Part shown: piece after piece, positions 44,029 through 55,490 of the stretch
Layout: each line of letters opens with the position of its first letter
Numbering within the stretch: the stretch's first letter is position 1
DNA from: Aquanectria penicillioides
Lineage: Eukaryota; Ascomycota; Sordariomycetes; Hypocreales; Nectriaceae
Reading direction: 5' to 3'
Assembly (NCBI GenBank): GCA_003415625.1
Contig: PYIU01000005.1
Coordinates: 2,857,001-2,921,000 of the forward strand
DNA length: 64,000 nt
Position numbers and translations under genes: made by a program
Notes under the pieces: model-generated
Databases searched by the model: none
What the model was told of the DNA's origin: nothing
The model's input: the letters and a program-made list of their open reading frames with translations, nothing else

Positions 44029-45347
44029 ATGGCCACCAGTGAAAAGATCCATGTTGACAAGGCCAAGATTAGGGAGGCATTTGACACATCCCATTTTGAT
44101 CTCAACACCGTCATTCGAGGCGCCCAGCTTACTTTTGTTGGAGGTAAAACGGAAACAGGCCCAGCATGCTTCATGGCTGTTCAAGGCATCGTGCTAATGA
44201 AAATTTGAAACTCCAGCCCATCGAGCCTTGCAAAATCCGGCCCTCTTCACGAATAATCACTATCGCCAGGCTGCAATAGCTGTTGGCGTTGGCGTTGCCA
44301 TTAGGCTTATCATCGTTATTCCCGTAGGTTGCGTCATGCGGAGCCAGCGTCAATATAGAGCGTACTGACTTCACTTTCACAGATTCTTGGTGTGAAGATG
44401 TTCCTCTGGGTTATTGCTTCGTTCCACTCTCTCGACAATGAGACGTGGGATGACACTCTGATCAATGGTCTTGACTTTATTGCCGAATATGTCCTTCAAA
44501 TCCCCTTGTTCCTGATGACCCTCGTGCGTCACGTCGTTCCAACCTTAGATAACCTGTAAGAAGTGTCCCTTTTGTCACCGTTTGGCATCTCCCCCAGTTT
44601 TGTAAACTTACCCTAACCAACACCAGGTTCATGCAATCACTACAATGGGTCGACATGACATACGTACAAAAACATAAAGAGGACAAACCCACTGACCTTC
44701 GTGACATGTACTATCCCAACCTCAAAATGTATCGTCCTGCGGATGGAAGCACGCATTCTGAGAGCACTTCTCAGGCTCTCTCCATATTTCTCTACCGCTT
44801 CCTTCGCAAGGGCTTGATCTCATTCACCGCCTTCGCCCTATCATTCACACCAGTGATAGGTCGCTTCGTCCTTCCTGTGGCAAGTTTTTTCACCTTCAAC
44901 CAGGCGGTTGGTTTGGGTCCCGCCTCAATCATATTTGGAACCGGTCTATTCCTTCCACGGCGATATCTCGTCATCTTCCTACAGACATACTTCTCATCAA
45001 GGAGCTTGATGCGGGAGCTACTTGAACCCTATATGGCGCGGATTCGTTTCACCAAGGATCAAAAGCGTAATTGGTTCAGAAGCCGTGGAGGTGTCTTGTT
45101 CGGCTTTGGCTTGGGATTTTATATCCTCGTAAAAATCCCTCTTGTTGGTGTTCTTGTCTACGGCATAGCTGAGGCCTCGACTGCCTATTTGATCACAAAG
45201 ATAACCGACCCGCCGCCTCACCCTGACCTCATGAGAGAGTTTGCCGCTAACCAACAAAAATGGACAAACAAACACGAATTTCTGAACTTGTCTCTGGCCA
45301 ATATAGATGCTTTGCATGACAACAAGGGCCCAGGCACGAACGAGTAG
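44029..45347 (+). CDS. Multi-pass membrane protein, resembles fungal 'transmembrane protein UsgS'
   Basis: Four exons, 44029-44143, 44217-44323, 44383-44555 and 44627-45347, joined in frame to 371 aa; the introns are 73, 59 and 71 bp with GT..AG ends and a CTAAT branch site in intron 1. The N-terminus (FDLNTVIRGAQLTFVGAHRA) leads into a hydrophobic segment around IAVGVGVAIRLIIVIP. Further hydrophobic regions are FLWVIASF, a helical hairpin at LISFTAFALSFTPVIGRF to PASIIFGTGLF, and a C-terminal pair GVLFGFGLGFYILVK and VGVLVYGIAEASTAYLI. The LQWVDMTYVQKHK segment after exon 3 and the RFTKDQKRNWFRSRGGVLFG segment match my recollection of Eurotiomycete proteins labelled UsgS, distantly like EI24/CysZ or yeast Rrt8/Lds proteins. 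Molecular function is unknown. The gene converges on OTU1, stop codons 622 bp apart. Confidence 0.85.
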
Positions 45348-45969
45348 CATATTACTTGGTTTCCTTGCCAGGTCTAGCATCATGTTGTCGAGTTGATGAA
45401 ACCTTCGCAAGTTCAATGTCCGACCGATCCATTTCTGAGCAAAGGCTTAGAGCCAGCAGCATAGTACCAAATCATCAAACTGTGGGGTTTCAAGGGCCAA
45501 CTTTTGGGGCCACTCTGTCTCAGGTCTACCTGCAACGACTTTGTAAGGGGCAACAAACAGTGCTTAGCTTCGAACTTGTAATCAGTTTCGACATAGTTGC
45601 TCTCTCTTGCAAGGACTTAATTGAAATTGGGCCTCACGCTTTAGGCCAAGGAGAAGTTCATCCAAAAACGAAGACCGTTTTTCTTACTTTATCTACGGGT
45701 TCCGATGGCGTAGGGTTGAAGTTAGAATCTGCAGGCCAAAAACCAGCAAAATCTAGGTACGCAATGCTCTGGAGGGCTATGTATAGAAATCGCTATACAT
45801 TGGATTCTAAATTTTGGGATTGAGTTGATTGAATGAGTCGGGCTTAACAACAATTCAACCAAAAAATTGGCCCTGGAAAATCTTCTGGCTCAGCGTCACA
45901 TACTCGACAACAATTTCGAATCTAACCCGAGGTGAATCTTAGCCCCCCGCCATTTCAATCCAATAAAAT
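45348..45969. other. Convergent intergenic region
   Basis: 3' UTRs of the converging membrane-protein and OTU1 genes. A 155-aa open frame (45356-45823, plus) occupies most of it but shows no recognisable domain and begins 8 bp after the upstream stop codon, so it is more likely chance or 3' UTR. Confidence 0.55.
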
Positions 45970-47187
45970 CTACCAGTCCGGAATGATGGAGAATTTCTCA
46001 TGCCCAGCATCTGTGCTGTGTTGTCTGATTGCCCGGTCCCCTTGCCCTATAAAATCACACTCCAGTGTGTCGCAACGACGGAGTACGCTATCACCCTCGA
46101 CATCCCTGATCTCACTTAGGTCGACATGGCCTGTCTGTTCCGCGTGTTTTTTGCCCTTTAGCTGGCCACTTCCAATCCAATCACACCCAGGTGCATCGCA
46201 TTTGAGAATGAGCCCCTCCGTATCGGTGTAGTAGTGGGCCGTATTGAGCTTCCTGACGAGGCACTCCGTCTGTTTCAGAACCTCGATATCATTTGTTGGC
46301 CAGACTGTCCGATCCATGTCGGGGGGTAAGGACGTGATGTTGTGTGGAAAGTCAGAATAGCTAAAGGCTACTCGATCGTAGTGTATTCCAGAGTATACGA
46401 GGATGCATCGATCCCGCTTTTCTTCACCAAAATTGATGAGGTTTTGGGCCTTGAGAGGGTGTGTCAGTGATTGTGCTCCGATTCCCCTGTCCATGCTATC
46501 TTCATTTTTGGAAAGGATATCTACCTGTACGTCGAAAGTGCAAATTTGTATGTCAAATATGGCAGACAATATGCTCAATTCGATTCCACCACCCCAGCGA
46601 TCCGGGTCCTGGATACTCCGGCAGTATTGATTGGGCGATGTACCTAGCACTGCCTCCGTGTATACATCGAGATGCTGGGTGATGTAATCGCCCATCATCT
46701 TCCTGAGTTTCTGGGCGGGGATTTGCTCAGGCAGGGCGCCACCAAAGGCGGTGAATAGACAACTATTGTCACTTGGCATGACCCGAAGCACTGCTTTATA
46801 TCAGCCTCTGGGGATGTATATGCTTGTCAACTGACTCACATAATGTGCCATCGCGCTCTGGCCAGGGCACGTTGATATCCTCGGGATTTTGGTTCGATTG
46901 ATGACTGGCTCGCCGCTCTTGGTGGCTCGTTTGGCCTGACTTGGTCCGGGCCGAGAGCTCTGCTTCGGGTACAATCGTTAGGGTCTCTCCATGAAGGCCT
47001 ATTTTGCGAGCTAGTTCACTGGCTTGGCCTCTTTCGAGTGTTTTCATTGCCATTGGGGGCCGTATTTTACAGAGAATCTGAATATACCAGTCACAGTTTG
47101 GAGCTCGTCAAATATGTCCTGGACGGTGGCAGAGTCCGTGACTTCAATAATGCCAGTGCCGGCAGGTGACTTGTAGCGAGCTCTCAT
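45970..47187 (-). CDS. OTU1: Ubiquitin thioesterase OTU1 (YOD1 family deubiquitinase), one-base frameshift in exon 1
   Basis: Exons 47187-46840, 46790-46525 and 46449-45970 on the minus strand. Restoring one base in exon 1 gives 364 aa. OTU1 removes ubiquitin from Cdc48/p97 clients in ERAD. The order is family-typical: an N-terminal UBX-like domain (MRARYKSPAGTGIIEV to LHGETLTIVP, about 1-75); a linker to VPWPERDGT; an OTU domain with MPSDNSCLF (catalytic Cys about 127) and YSGIHYDRVAF (His about 228); then a C2H2 zinc finger, C-x4-C-x12-H-x5-H. A second finger of identical spacing follows (CDTLECDF to STDAGH), more than the single finger I expect for the family. The second intron (46450-46524, 75 bp, GTAGAT..CAAG) is a multiple of three with no stop, so it reads through as 25 residues; removing it restores FDVQAQNLINFGE. 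Without the missing base at 47055-47059 the ATG at 47187 terminates early. Confidence 0.92.
47055..47059. other. Apparent one-base frameshift site in OTU1 (G5 run in TTGGGGGCC)
   Basis: Coding strand: the upstream frame reads FRFSVKYGP then runs into Q-W-Q-stop, while the downstream frame carries PPMAMKTLERGQ and the rest of the UBX-like domain. One more C in the C5 run joins them. Total coding length is 1094 bases as assembled and 1095 (divisible by three) with the extra base. The context on the plus strand, TTGGGGGCC, is identical to the Inp1 site. Confidence 0.8.
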
Positions 47188-47699
47188 CGCGTTCAGTATA
47201 TCGAATGAAATGTTCGGTTACGTTGGTGGGAACTCGTCTTCGTGGTGTACTGAGAAGGGTCTATGTGATGGAGGCCCAATATGAATGAACCTCATTCATT
47301 TAGGCTCGGGAGCGGGGGTTGTGGAATTTCACGGGGGATTACCCGAGCACCTATCCACCACTAACCACAGAGGGGGACATGGGAGTGTCAGGCACTACCA
47401 GACATCAATTGGAGGCGCAGTAATTCTGCGATCATAAACTACTTATCCATCGTCGCATGTCACTCACTATAATTTGGTCCTGGAAATACCCACATATAAT
47501 GGGAACGTATCAGGTAAACACTTATCCGGTACCTACAGGTAGGTATGACGCCTAACCAGCTTACTTGCAGGGATAACCAGGTACCTGAGTTCAGGGCTTC
47601 CAACAATGCAAGTACGAGGGGGTGCCCTTATTGACTTGACCGCCCGCTCGGCTAGCTTGACTTGGAAGGGTGTGAAATTTGCTTGATTGGTTAAGTTTA
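47188..47699. other. OTU1 upstream region and right border of gene island 2
   Basis: About 510 bp of normal-composition DNA containing the OTU1 promoter side; no gene seen. Composition changes abruptly at about 47690-47700. Confidence 0.6.
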
Positions 47700-48200
47700 T
47701 AATTATAAAAGCTAGCTCTATAGACCTTTAAGGTCTATTCTCTATTTAGCTATTAAAAAGTATATTTAGGTTCTTAATTACTATTGCTATTTATTAAGCT
47801 ATTATTAACTTTATTACTTTATTAATAATATTAAAAAAAGAAAATAGATCTTTACTTAAATTCTATATATTTTTAAGCTATTATTTTATTTAATTTAAGA
47901 ATAATAATAGCAATTATATAATAAAAGTATTATAAAATATATTAAGTATAATATTTATATTAATAATAATAGTAAAGGCCTTAAAAAGGCTTATTATATA
48001 CTTTAAGGAAGTTAATTAAAAAATTATTATTATTAAAAGCTATTTATAATTAAATTTTAAAAAGTAAATATATTAATTTATAAAGTTTAATATAGCTTTA
48101 TAATAGGTTTTTAATATTTTATAGTATTTAATTTATATTTATTAATTATATTATAAAGTTTAATATAATAAATTTAATATTTTAAGTATTTACTTAAGGT
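47700..48200 (-). mobile_element. LINE internal fragment, reverse orientation
   Basis: Reverse complement of about 7960-8450 of the full-length LINE, heavily RIP-mutated. It abuts a plus-orientation LINE fragment at about 48200, marking a rearrangement junction. Confidence 0.75.
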
Positions 48201-48204
48201 TTTT

Positions 48205-48900
48205 AAACTAATGCCAATATAAAGACACTATTAAAACAGTTAGCTATATTATACTATACTGCCCGCTCTACTTAAGCTAAAAGGAGACTCTACTTAATCC
48301 ACCCCACAACCTTCTTAAGCTTAAGCAGCACTTATCTAAAGCCTAAACTGCATACTGCCTTATTAAATAGCTAGCCTGCCTGCATATTATACTACACTAT
48401 AAGCTAGCTATTAAGCTATACTTAACTTAAGATATACCTACTTCTATATTATTCTTGCCTTTTAGTAACTCTTTTACTTAAATGCTTTAACCCCCCTATT
48501 AAAAGGGAAGTTAATGCACCTAAAAAAACCCCTTTAAGAGGGGAAAAAAACCGGCCTACTGTACAAATAATACACCGGAGCCTGCCCCCCCTAATGACTA
48601 GGTCTCTACTTTGGCCCTATCCCAGTCCCTACCTCCGTCCACCGCCGCGCCCGACCTATATCTGCCCACCCTGGCGATACTATCTACTCCAAGTCCATAT
48701 CCTCCCCAGGAGACACAAGATCCATCTCGTCCTCCTTAAAGAGGAAAGGAAATGGGCATGCCCGCGAAGATTGAGAAATAACAAACAACAACACTTAGAC
48801 AGCTGGCAGCCGGCCGGCCGCCAGCTGCCGGCGCTGGGTCGGCGCCCCACTCCCCGCGACGGGCCCACGGCACAGACAATCCGGGCCCGTCGCGGGCTGT
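48205..48900 (+). mobile_element. LINE 3' fragment that largely escaped RIP
   Basis: Collinear with about 9815-11560 of the full-length LINE but with an internal deletion, and strikingly less mutated: CpG, CpA and GGCC-rich palindromes (GCAGCCGGCCGGCC near 48806) are intact. It gives a view of the pre-RIP sequence of this LINE. A 124-aa open frame across it (48594-48968) is open only because RIP stops are missing. Confidence 0.75.
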
Positions 48901-49619
48901 TAAACCCGAGGTATCGTGCACACGGGGAAACATCAGTACGCACTTCGGATTATGGAAACAAAGCTTGAAATAATTAAATGAAAGTTATATAAATACACTA
49001 TAGCTCTATTAGGTCTAGCGCAGCCTAATCCCTTTTTTAAAGCTTAAGCAATAAAGTAAGGCTAAAGAAAAATAAAAAGAATATATATAATTATATAATT
49101 AGTTTAGTTTAATAATTAAAAGTCTTAAAGCTATATTTATTAATATAGCTATAACTATTTAATTAAGCTTTAAAAGTAAAAAATAAACTTTATATTTTAA
49201 TTTTAAATTAAATATTTAAAATAACTTTAAAGATTTATATTTTTAATAATTTAAATAATTAAAAGACCTTTAAATAAAGCTATAAAGTAAAAATTATAAT
49301 AAAATAAATTAAAAAGCTTAAAATCTTTAAGGATTCTTTTTAATTTAAAATTATTTAAATTTTTAAGTTTATAATATTTATTTTTATAAAATACTATATA
49401 AAAGAAAGAATTAAAGCTAAAAGCTTAATAATAAAGCTTATTTAATTAAAATAATAAATAATTATAATAATAAAGTTACTTTTTAAAAACTAAAAACTAT
49501 TAAAATATAAGTTTATAATATTTTATTATAATTAAAAAAATATAAAATTAAAGTAAATAAAATCTATAATATTTTTAATTAAATAATAAAAAAAATAAGC
49601 CTTTATTATATTTAAATAT

Positions 49620-52483
49620 TTATTTATTTATTAATACTTTATAGATCTATAAAGTAAATAGTGCTTTTATACTATATAAATAAAATAAAAAACTATATTA
49701 ATAAAATAAAAACTTTTATTTAATATAATATTAAACTTAATATAAGTTCTCTATAGAGAAGCATTAAATTAAAAGTTAATTTAATACTATTACTAAAATA
49801 TTCTATTTATTTAATTATAGGGTTAATAAGTAAAGTAAAAGTAAGGCCTATAATAGGCCTAAATTGCCTATACTATAGGCCTATTATAAGGAGTAAGGCA
49901 TTATTTTAGTACTATTAGCTAGTAGCTAGCTAGCTACTAGCTATTTAAGTGCTATTATTGTTTTTTTTAGGTATATTAACTTCCCTTTTAATAAAGGGAT
50001 TAAAGCACTTTAGTAAAAGAGTTATTAAAAGGTAAAAATAGTATAAAAATAAATATATTTTAAATTAAATATAGCTTAATAGCTAGCTTATAGTATAGTA
50101 TAATATATAAATAGGCTAGCTATTTAATAAAATAATATATAATTTAAGCTTTAAATAGATATTACTTAAGCTTAAAGAGATTATAAAATAGATTAAATAA
50201 AGTTTTCTTTTAGCTTAAATAAAGTAAGTAATATAATATAATATAGCTAACTATTTTAATAGTATTTTTGCATTAATATTAAAGTATATTTACTTTAAGG
50301 ACCTTTTTTTAAAAAAGAAAACTTTAAAGTTTAATACATTTTATTTATATTTAAATAAATAAAAAGCTTTTATACTTTTTAAGTTCTTTATATAAATAAA
50401 TAGTTTTCTTTTTTATATAAAGTAAAAAGATTTTAGCTATCTTTATTTTATTATTAATGCATTATTTATAAAACTTATATTTAGCTTATTTCTATTAATA
50501 CTTTTAATTAGCTAATATTTAATTTTTAATTAATTTTTAGTTTTTTTATATTTTTTATTAAAAAGCTAATTAATAAGCTATTTTTTCTATTTTTATATTA
50601 ATTTATATTAAAGGCTATTATAATAATAATAATAAATTTAATATATTATTAATATAATTATAAAAAGAATAAATCTTTTAATATTTTAAGTTTAAAGCTA
50701 GCCTTAAAATTAAATAAATTATTTATTAAAGTATATATTTAATAAAAGGATTTTAAGCTTACTTTTTAATAGTTTAATTAAAATAGCTTTATAGCCTTCC
50801 CTAATAATATAAAGGGCTTAAGTCTATTTAATTAATAGGGCTTTTGCAATTTCTTTTAAATTATTGCCTTTTTTTATTAAAGAATAGTATATATTAGTAC
50901 TATAGGCAATTATAGATTTAATTATATATATATATATTATATAAGCAGCCTTAAGGTTTATTCTTTATATATTTACTATAAAGGCAATAAAGGCTTACTT
51001 TTAGCGCTTAAGTCTTTCTTTAAGCTTAAAGATATATAGGCCTTAAAGTAGTTTTTTATATAGCTATAATTTAAGAAAATAGTATAATTCCTATAGTTAA
51101 ATTGTATTATAGATAAAGGTTAGTTAGACTTAATGCCTTTAGTATTAATAGAAAAAATAAAGAAGCTAGGCTTTAATAAGTTTAAAGGTTATACTATTAA
51201 TAAAGGCCTAAAATATATATACTATTTATATAGCTTTAAGTTAGGCTTAAGTCTTTATTATATTTCTTTTAAATATAAATATATTTATATTATTAGTAAA
51301 TTTAATTACTATAATTTTAAGGACTTTATTAAATACTATATAAAGCCTTAATATAAATAAAATAAAAAGAATAAAAAAGAGCTTTATTAAAGGGTTTGTA
51401 ATTATAAAGTTTAATATTAAAAAATAGCCTATTATTAAATAGGCTATTAGCTTCTTTAATTAATAAAATATAAAGAATTAAATTTATTTTTATTATAGTG
51501 CTATTTTAGGCTTAAATAGACTTTACCTTACTAACTCTTAAAGTATTAATATTATTAATAGTTTTAATAAATTTATTTATATTATTAAAAATAGATTTAA
51601 TTTAAATTCCCTTTACTAAAATAATAAAGATTAAAAGAGCTAAAAGAGCATTATTCCTAAATGCAATAGCTATTTATTCTTTTTTATAAAAGGCTTTAGT
51701 TTATTTTAAAATAAAAAAAATAAAGATTATATTTCTATTAAAGAAATAATATACTATAATTATATAAAAATTGCTATAAGCTTAATTTACTACTTATATA
51801 GTGTTTATTAAAGTATAGTTTTTAATATTATTAAGGGTATCTTTAATATAAATAGTAATTTTATACTTAATATAGCTATATATTATATACTTATTAGTTT
51901 TAGTATTTATAAATATAAAGCTATATAAAAGGATTAATATATAAAACTATTATATTAGCTAAAAAGAAAAGAAGCCTAAATTAGCTAAAATAGCTATTAT
52001 TGCTATAATAATAGCAGTTATTATAGCAATAGTAATTTTATTAATAAGTCTCTTTTTAAGAGTTATATTAATCTTAAAGGGGGGGCAAAAATGCATTTTA
52101 TATATATTAATATAGATTTAAAATACCTTTTAAATTGCTTTAAAAAAGTAAAATAAAATAATTTTAATAATAGCTTTATAGGCTTCTTTATTTTTATTAA
52201 TTATAAGGCTTTTATTAGCTTTTATTACTTTATTTATTTTAGGTATACTATTATATTAGCTAGTAGTAAAAAGGGAGTTATATTAGCTATTTTTAATATT
52301 GCATTTTCTTAAATTAATAACTATTAGAAGAGCTATAGTATTAATGCTATACTTTTAAGGCACTATTATATTTAAGGGTAGTTTAATATAAGGAATTAAT
52401 TAATTGTAGTTTTAAATGTTTTAAAGGTAGTTTAAAATGGCTATAAGCAGTTATAAGTTTAAAGGTAAAGTTAAAAAAAGCTA
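49620..52483 (-). mobile_element. Internally deleted LINE inserted in the LTR retrotransposon
   Basis: Reverse-orientation LINE with its AATA tail at 49620 (reading TTATTTATTTATTAATAC on plus) and its 5' end near 52430-52483. The flanks repeat TTATTATATTTAAATAT (49603-49619 and 52484-52500), a 17-bp target duplication confirmed by the uninterrupted LTR element at about 34140. Only about 2.9 kb remains of a 6.6-kb element: the segments equivalent to about 6250-8700 and about 10130-11440 are missing. Confidence 0.8.
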
Positions 52484-53632
52484 TTATTATATTTAAATAT
52501 ATTTATTTATAATAAATAAAAAAATAATAATAATAATATTATAAAATTTTACTATAACTTTAAAGCTATATATAGAATTAATAATATATTAAAAGGAAAA
52601 TAAACTTAAAAATACTATTTTGAAGTATTAAAATAGACTTTAAATTTTAAAATTATTTAATAAAATTAAATTATTAATTAAAAATAATTTAAAAAGATTA
52701 TAATTATAAAGAATATTACTAAAGCCTTATATTTAAATATATAGTTTATAAACTTAAAATAATATTTTAAAAGTTACTTTTAAATATTTCTTTAAATTAT
52801 TAAAATATAATATAAAAATACTATTAAGAAAAGTATTTATATATTAATTGCTTTTACTTTAAGTTTTAAATATAAAATTAAAAAAAGAAAGAAAACTAAA
52901 GAAAAGTAAAATAAAGCTTTAATATAAAAAGAGAACTTTAAATTAATATTTTAAGGCTTAAAATTACTTTTTAAAAAGTATTTTTATTTAAAGAGCTTAT
53001 AATTTAAATAATTTAAATTCAAAAAATAAAAATAAACTTTAAAGGAAAATAATTATTATATTTTATATAGAAAATTATACTTTAATGCTAATATTTAAAA
53101 GTATTAAATTGCATTTTTTAACAATATACTTAAGTAAATAAAAAGATAAAAGTAAATAAATAAAAGATAAAAAATATAATTAAAAGATTAAATTAAAGTT
53201 TAAAAATTATATAAAAGCTTAAAAAATAAAATAAATAATTAATTAAAGATTTAAATTAATAATTAATATTATAAATCTTAATCTTAAAGTTTATAGCTAT
53301 TTTCTTTATTTTATATAGTAAATATCTATTATAAATTTTAATTATATTTAATTTAAAGATAATATTATATATTTTTAATAATAAAAAGAAATTTAAAAAT
53401 CTTAAATTAGCTTTATTTAATAAAGTTATTTTTATTAAATTAAAGAACTTTTTAATCTTAAGATATAAAAATATAGAAATTAAAGTTTAAAACCTATAAA
53501 GTAAAGCTTATTTTTTTATTTTAAAGTATATTATTTACTGCCTATAAATTAAAATAAATTTTATTTTATTAAAAAGACTTTATTAATATAGTTATTAATA
53601 GAATTAAAAAAATAAAAATAATATTTTAAGAT

Positions 53633-53868
53633 ATAAAAGTAAGTAAGCTTTATATAGATTAAAGATTGCCTATAATTAATATATTTTAGATTATAAGCCT
53701 ATTACTTAAAAATAAAGCTTATTTATAATAAATAAACTTTATTATAAAATATAAAAGTAAGCAAGCTTTATATAGATTAAAGATTGCCTATAATTAATAT
53801 ATTTTAGATTATAAGCCTATTACTTAAAAATAAAGCTTATTTATAATAAATAAACTTTATTATAATTT
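53633..53868. repeat. 118-bp tandem duplication inside the LTR retrotransposon
   Basis: 53633-53750 and 53751-53868 are almost identical (GTAAGTAAGC versus GTAAGCAAGC near the start). The homologous region of the other copy (about 32880-33000) has one unit, so the duplication is specific to this copy. Confidence 0.9.
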
Positions 53869-54849
53869 ATAAATATTAAAATATCTATAATAAATAAAAG
53901 CTATAAAATAGTATTATTAATTAAATTATTTAAGACTTAAAGCATTAAAATATTTAATTAATTATATTATTAATATAAAGATTAAAAGCCTAATAATAGT
54001 TAAATATAATATTTATAGATTAAATAAAATAAAATACTAAAAGTACTATAAACTATAAATATAAAGCTTAATTTTTAAAAAGTAAGTTTCTTTAAACTTT
54101 TATAACTTTTAATTTAATATAATAAATCTTTTTGTATATACTATTATAATAGATTATATATTAAAAATATATTAAAACTATTACTTTAAAAATTAAAAAG
54201 AAAAATAATTATTATTAATACTATAAAACTTTATTTAAATATTAAAAATAAAATATAGAATTAAACTTTAAGTAATAAAAATAAATAATAACTTTTAAAA
54301 GAGCAATTTAATCTATATATAGCTAAATTAAAGAGAAATAGCAATAGAAAAAAGTGCCTTTTAAATATAATAATAAAATAAATTAAAAGAATATTTTAAA
54401 GAGATAATAAAAAAGAAAATAAAAGTTCTTATAATTAAAAGTAATCTATTAGCTAAACTATAGCTAAAGATAATAAGAATAGTAGTATATTTATTAAATT
54501 AAACTTTAAAATAAAGACTTAAGTAAAAAATACTATATAAAAGCTTCTTTTTATTAATTTAAAGCTTAAATAAGGATTATAAGCTATAAATTATATACCT
54601 TAAGATAATCAATTATAAATTATTTATAATAACTAAAGATATTTAATTAAAGAAGAATTAACTTATATTTAAAATAAGCCTAAAGGCTTAAATAGATTAT
54701 TTTATAGAATATAATTTCTAAAATCTCTTTTATATTTAAAATTTAATTATTAACTAAATATATATAACTTAAAATATTATCTTTAATAAAGAAAACTATA
54801 AATAAAAAGACTCTTAAAGAAATATAAATATAAATAAAAGCTTTTCTTA

Positions 54850-55490
54850 TTTATTTATTTATTTATTTAGTTTTTAATACTCTATAAACCTAAAAGTAAA
54901 TAGTACTTTTATACTATAAAAAATAACAGAAAAAAGTATATTAATAGAATAAAAACCTTTATTTAATGCAATATTAAATCTAATATAGGCCTATTATAGT
55001 AGCTTATTAAATTAAAAGTTAGTTTAATACTATTATTAAAATATTTTAATTACTTAATTAAAGGGTTAATAAATAAAGTAAAAGTAAAGTCTATAATAGA
55101 TCTAGCCTAACTATATAATAGAACTATTATAAAGGGTAAAGCATTAAATTAGCACTATTAGCTAGCAGCTAGCTGGCTGCTAGCTGGCACTAGATTAGCG
55201 CCTTACTCCTTGCAATAGGCCTATAGTATAGATAATTTAGGCCTATTGCAGGCCCTACTTTTACCTTACTTATTAACTCTATAACTAAATAAATAGAATA
55301 TCTTAATAATAGCACTAAATTAACTTTTAATTTAATGCCTCTTTATAAAGGACCTATAATAGGCCTAATATTATATTAAATAAAGGTTTTTACTTTATTA
55401 ATATAGTTTTTTTTTATTTATATAGTATAAAAGCACTATCTATTTTATAGGTCTATAGAGTATTAATAAATAAATAAATAAATAAATATA
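54850..55490. repeat. Head-to-head pair of LINE 3' ends
   Basis: 54850 to about 55150 is the reverse complement of the last about 300 bp of the LINE, and about 55150-55490 is the same end in forward orientation. AATA/TATT tails therefore lie on both outer sides, and the joint falls in the GCTAGCAGCTAGCTGGC palindrome. The arms differ by RIP-type changes, the right arm being less mutated. Confidence 0.8.

Larger units (their letters stand above)
48960..54846 (+). mobile_element. Second LTR retrotransposon copy (plus sense), interrupted by a LINE
   Basis: 48960-49112 is the reverse complement of about 34643-34797, a truncated 5' LTR. 49113-49619 and 52501-54846 match the reverse complement of the internal region of the 28143-34863 element, so the sense strand here is plus. 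The middle is occupied by a LINE (49620-52483). The copy ends at about 54846 at the border of an inverted LINE 3' end, so its 3' LTR is missing. Frames around 53630-54100 and 54300-54750 are interrupted almost only by TAA, showing where pol or gag codons lay. All coding capacity is lost. Confidence 0.75.

Noticed and set aside
45356..45823. 155-aa plus frame between the two convergent genes
   Set aside because: Starts 8 bp after a stop codon, no recognisable domain, composition like 3' UTR.
48594..48968. 124-aa plus frame and overlapping minus frames
   Set aside because: They lie in the non-coding 3' portion of a LINE that escaped RIP; open only because stops were not created.
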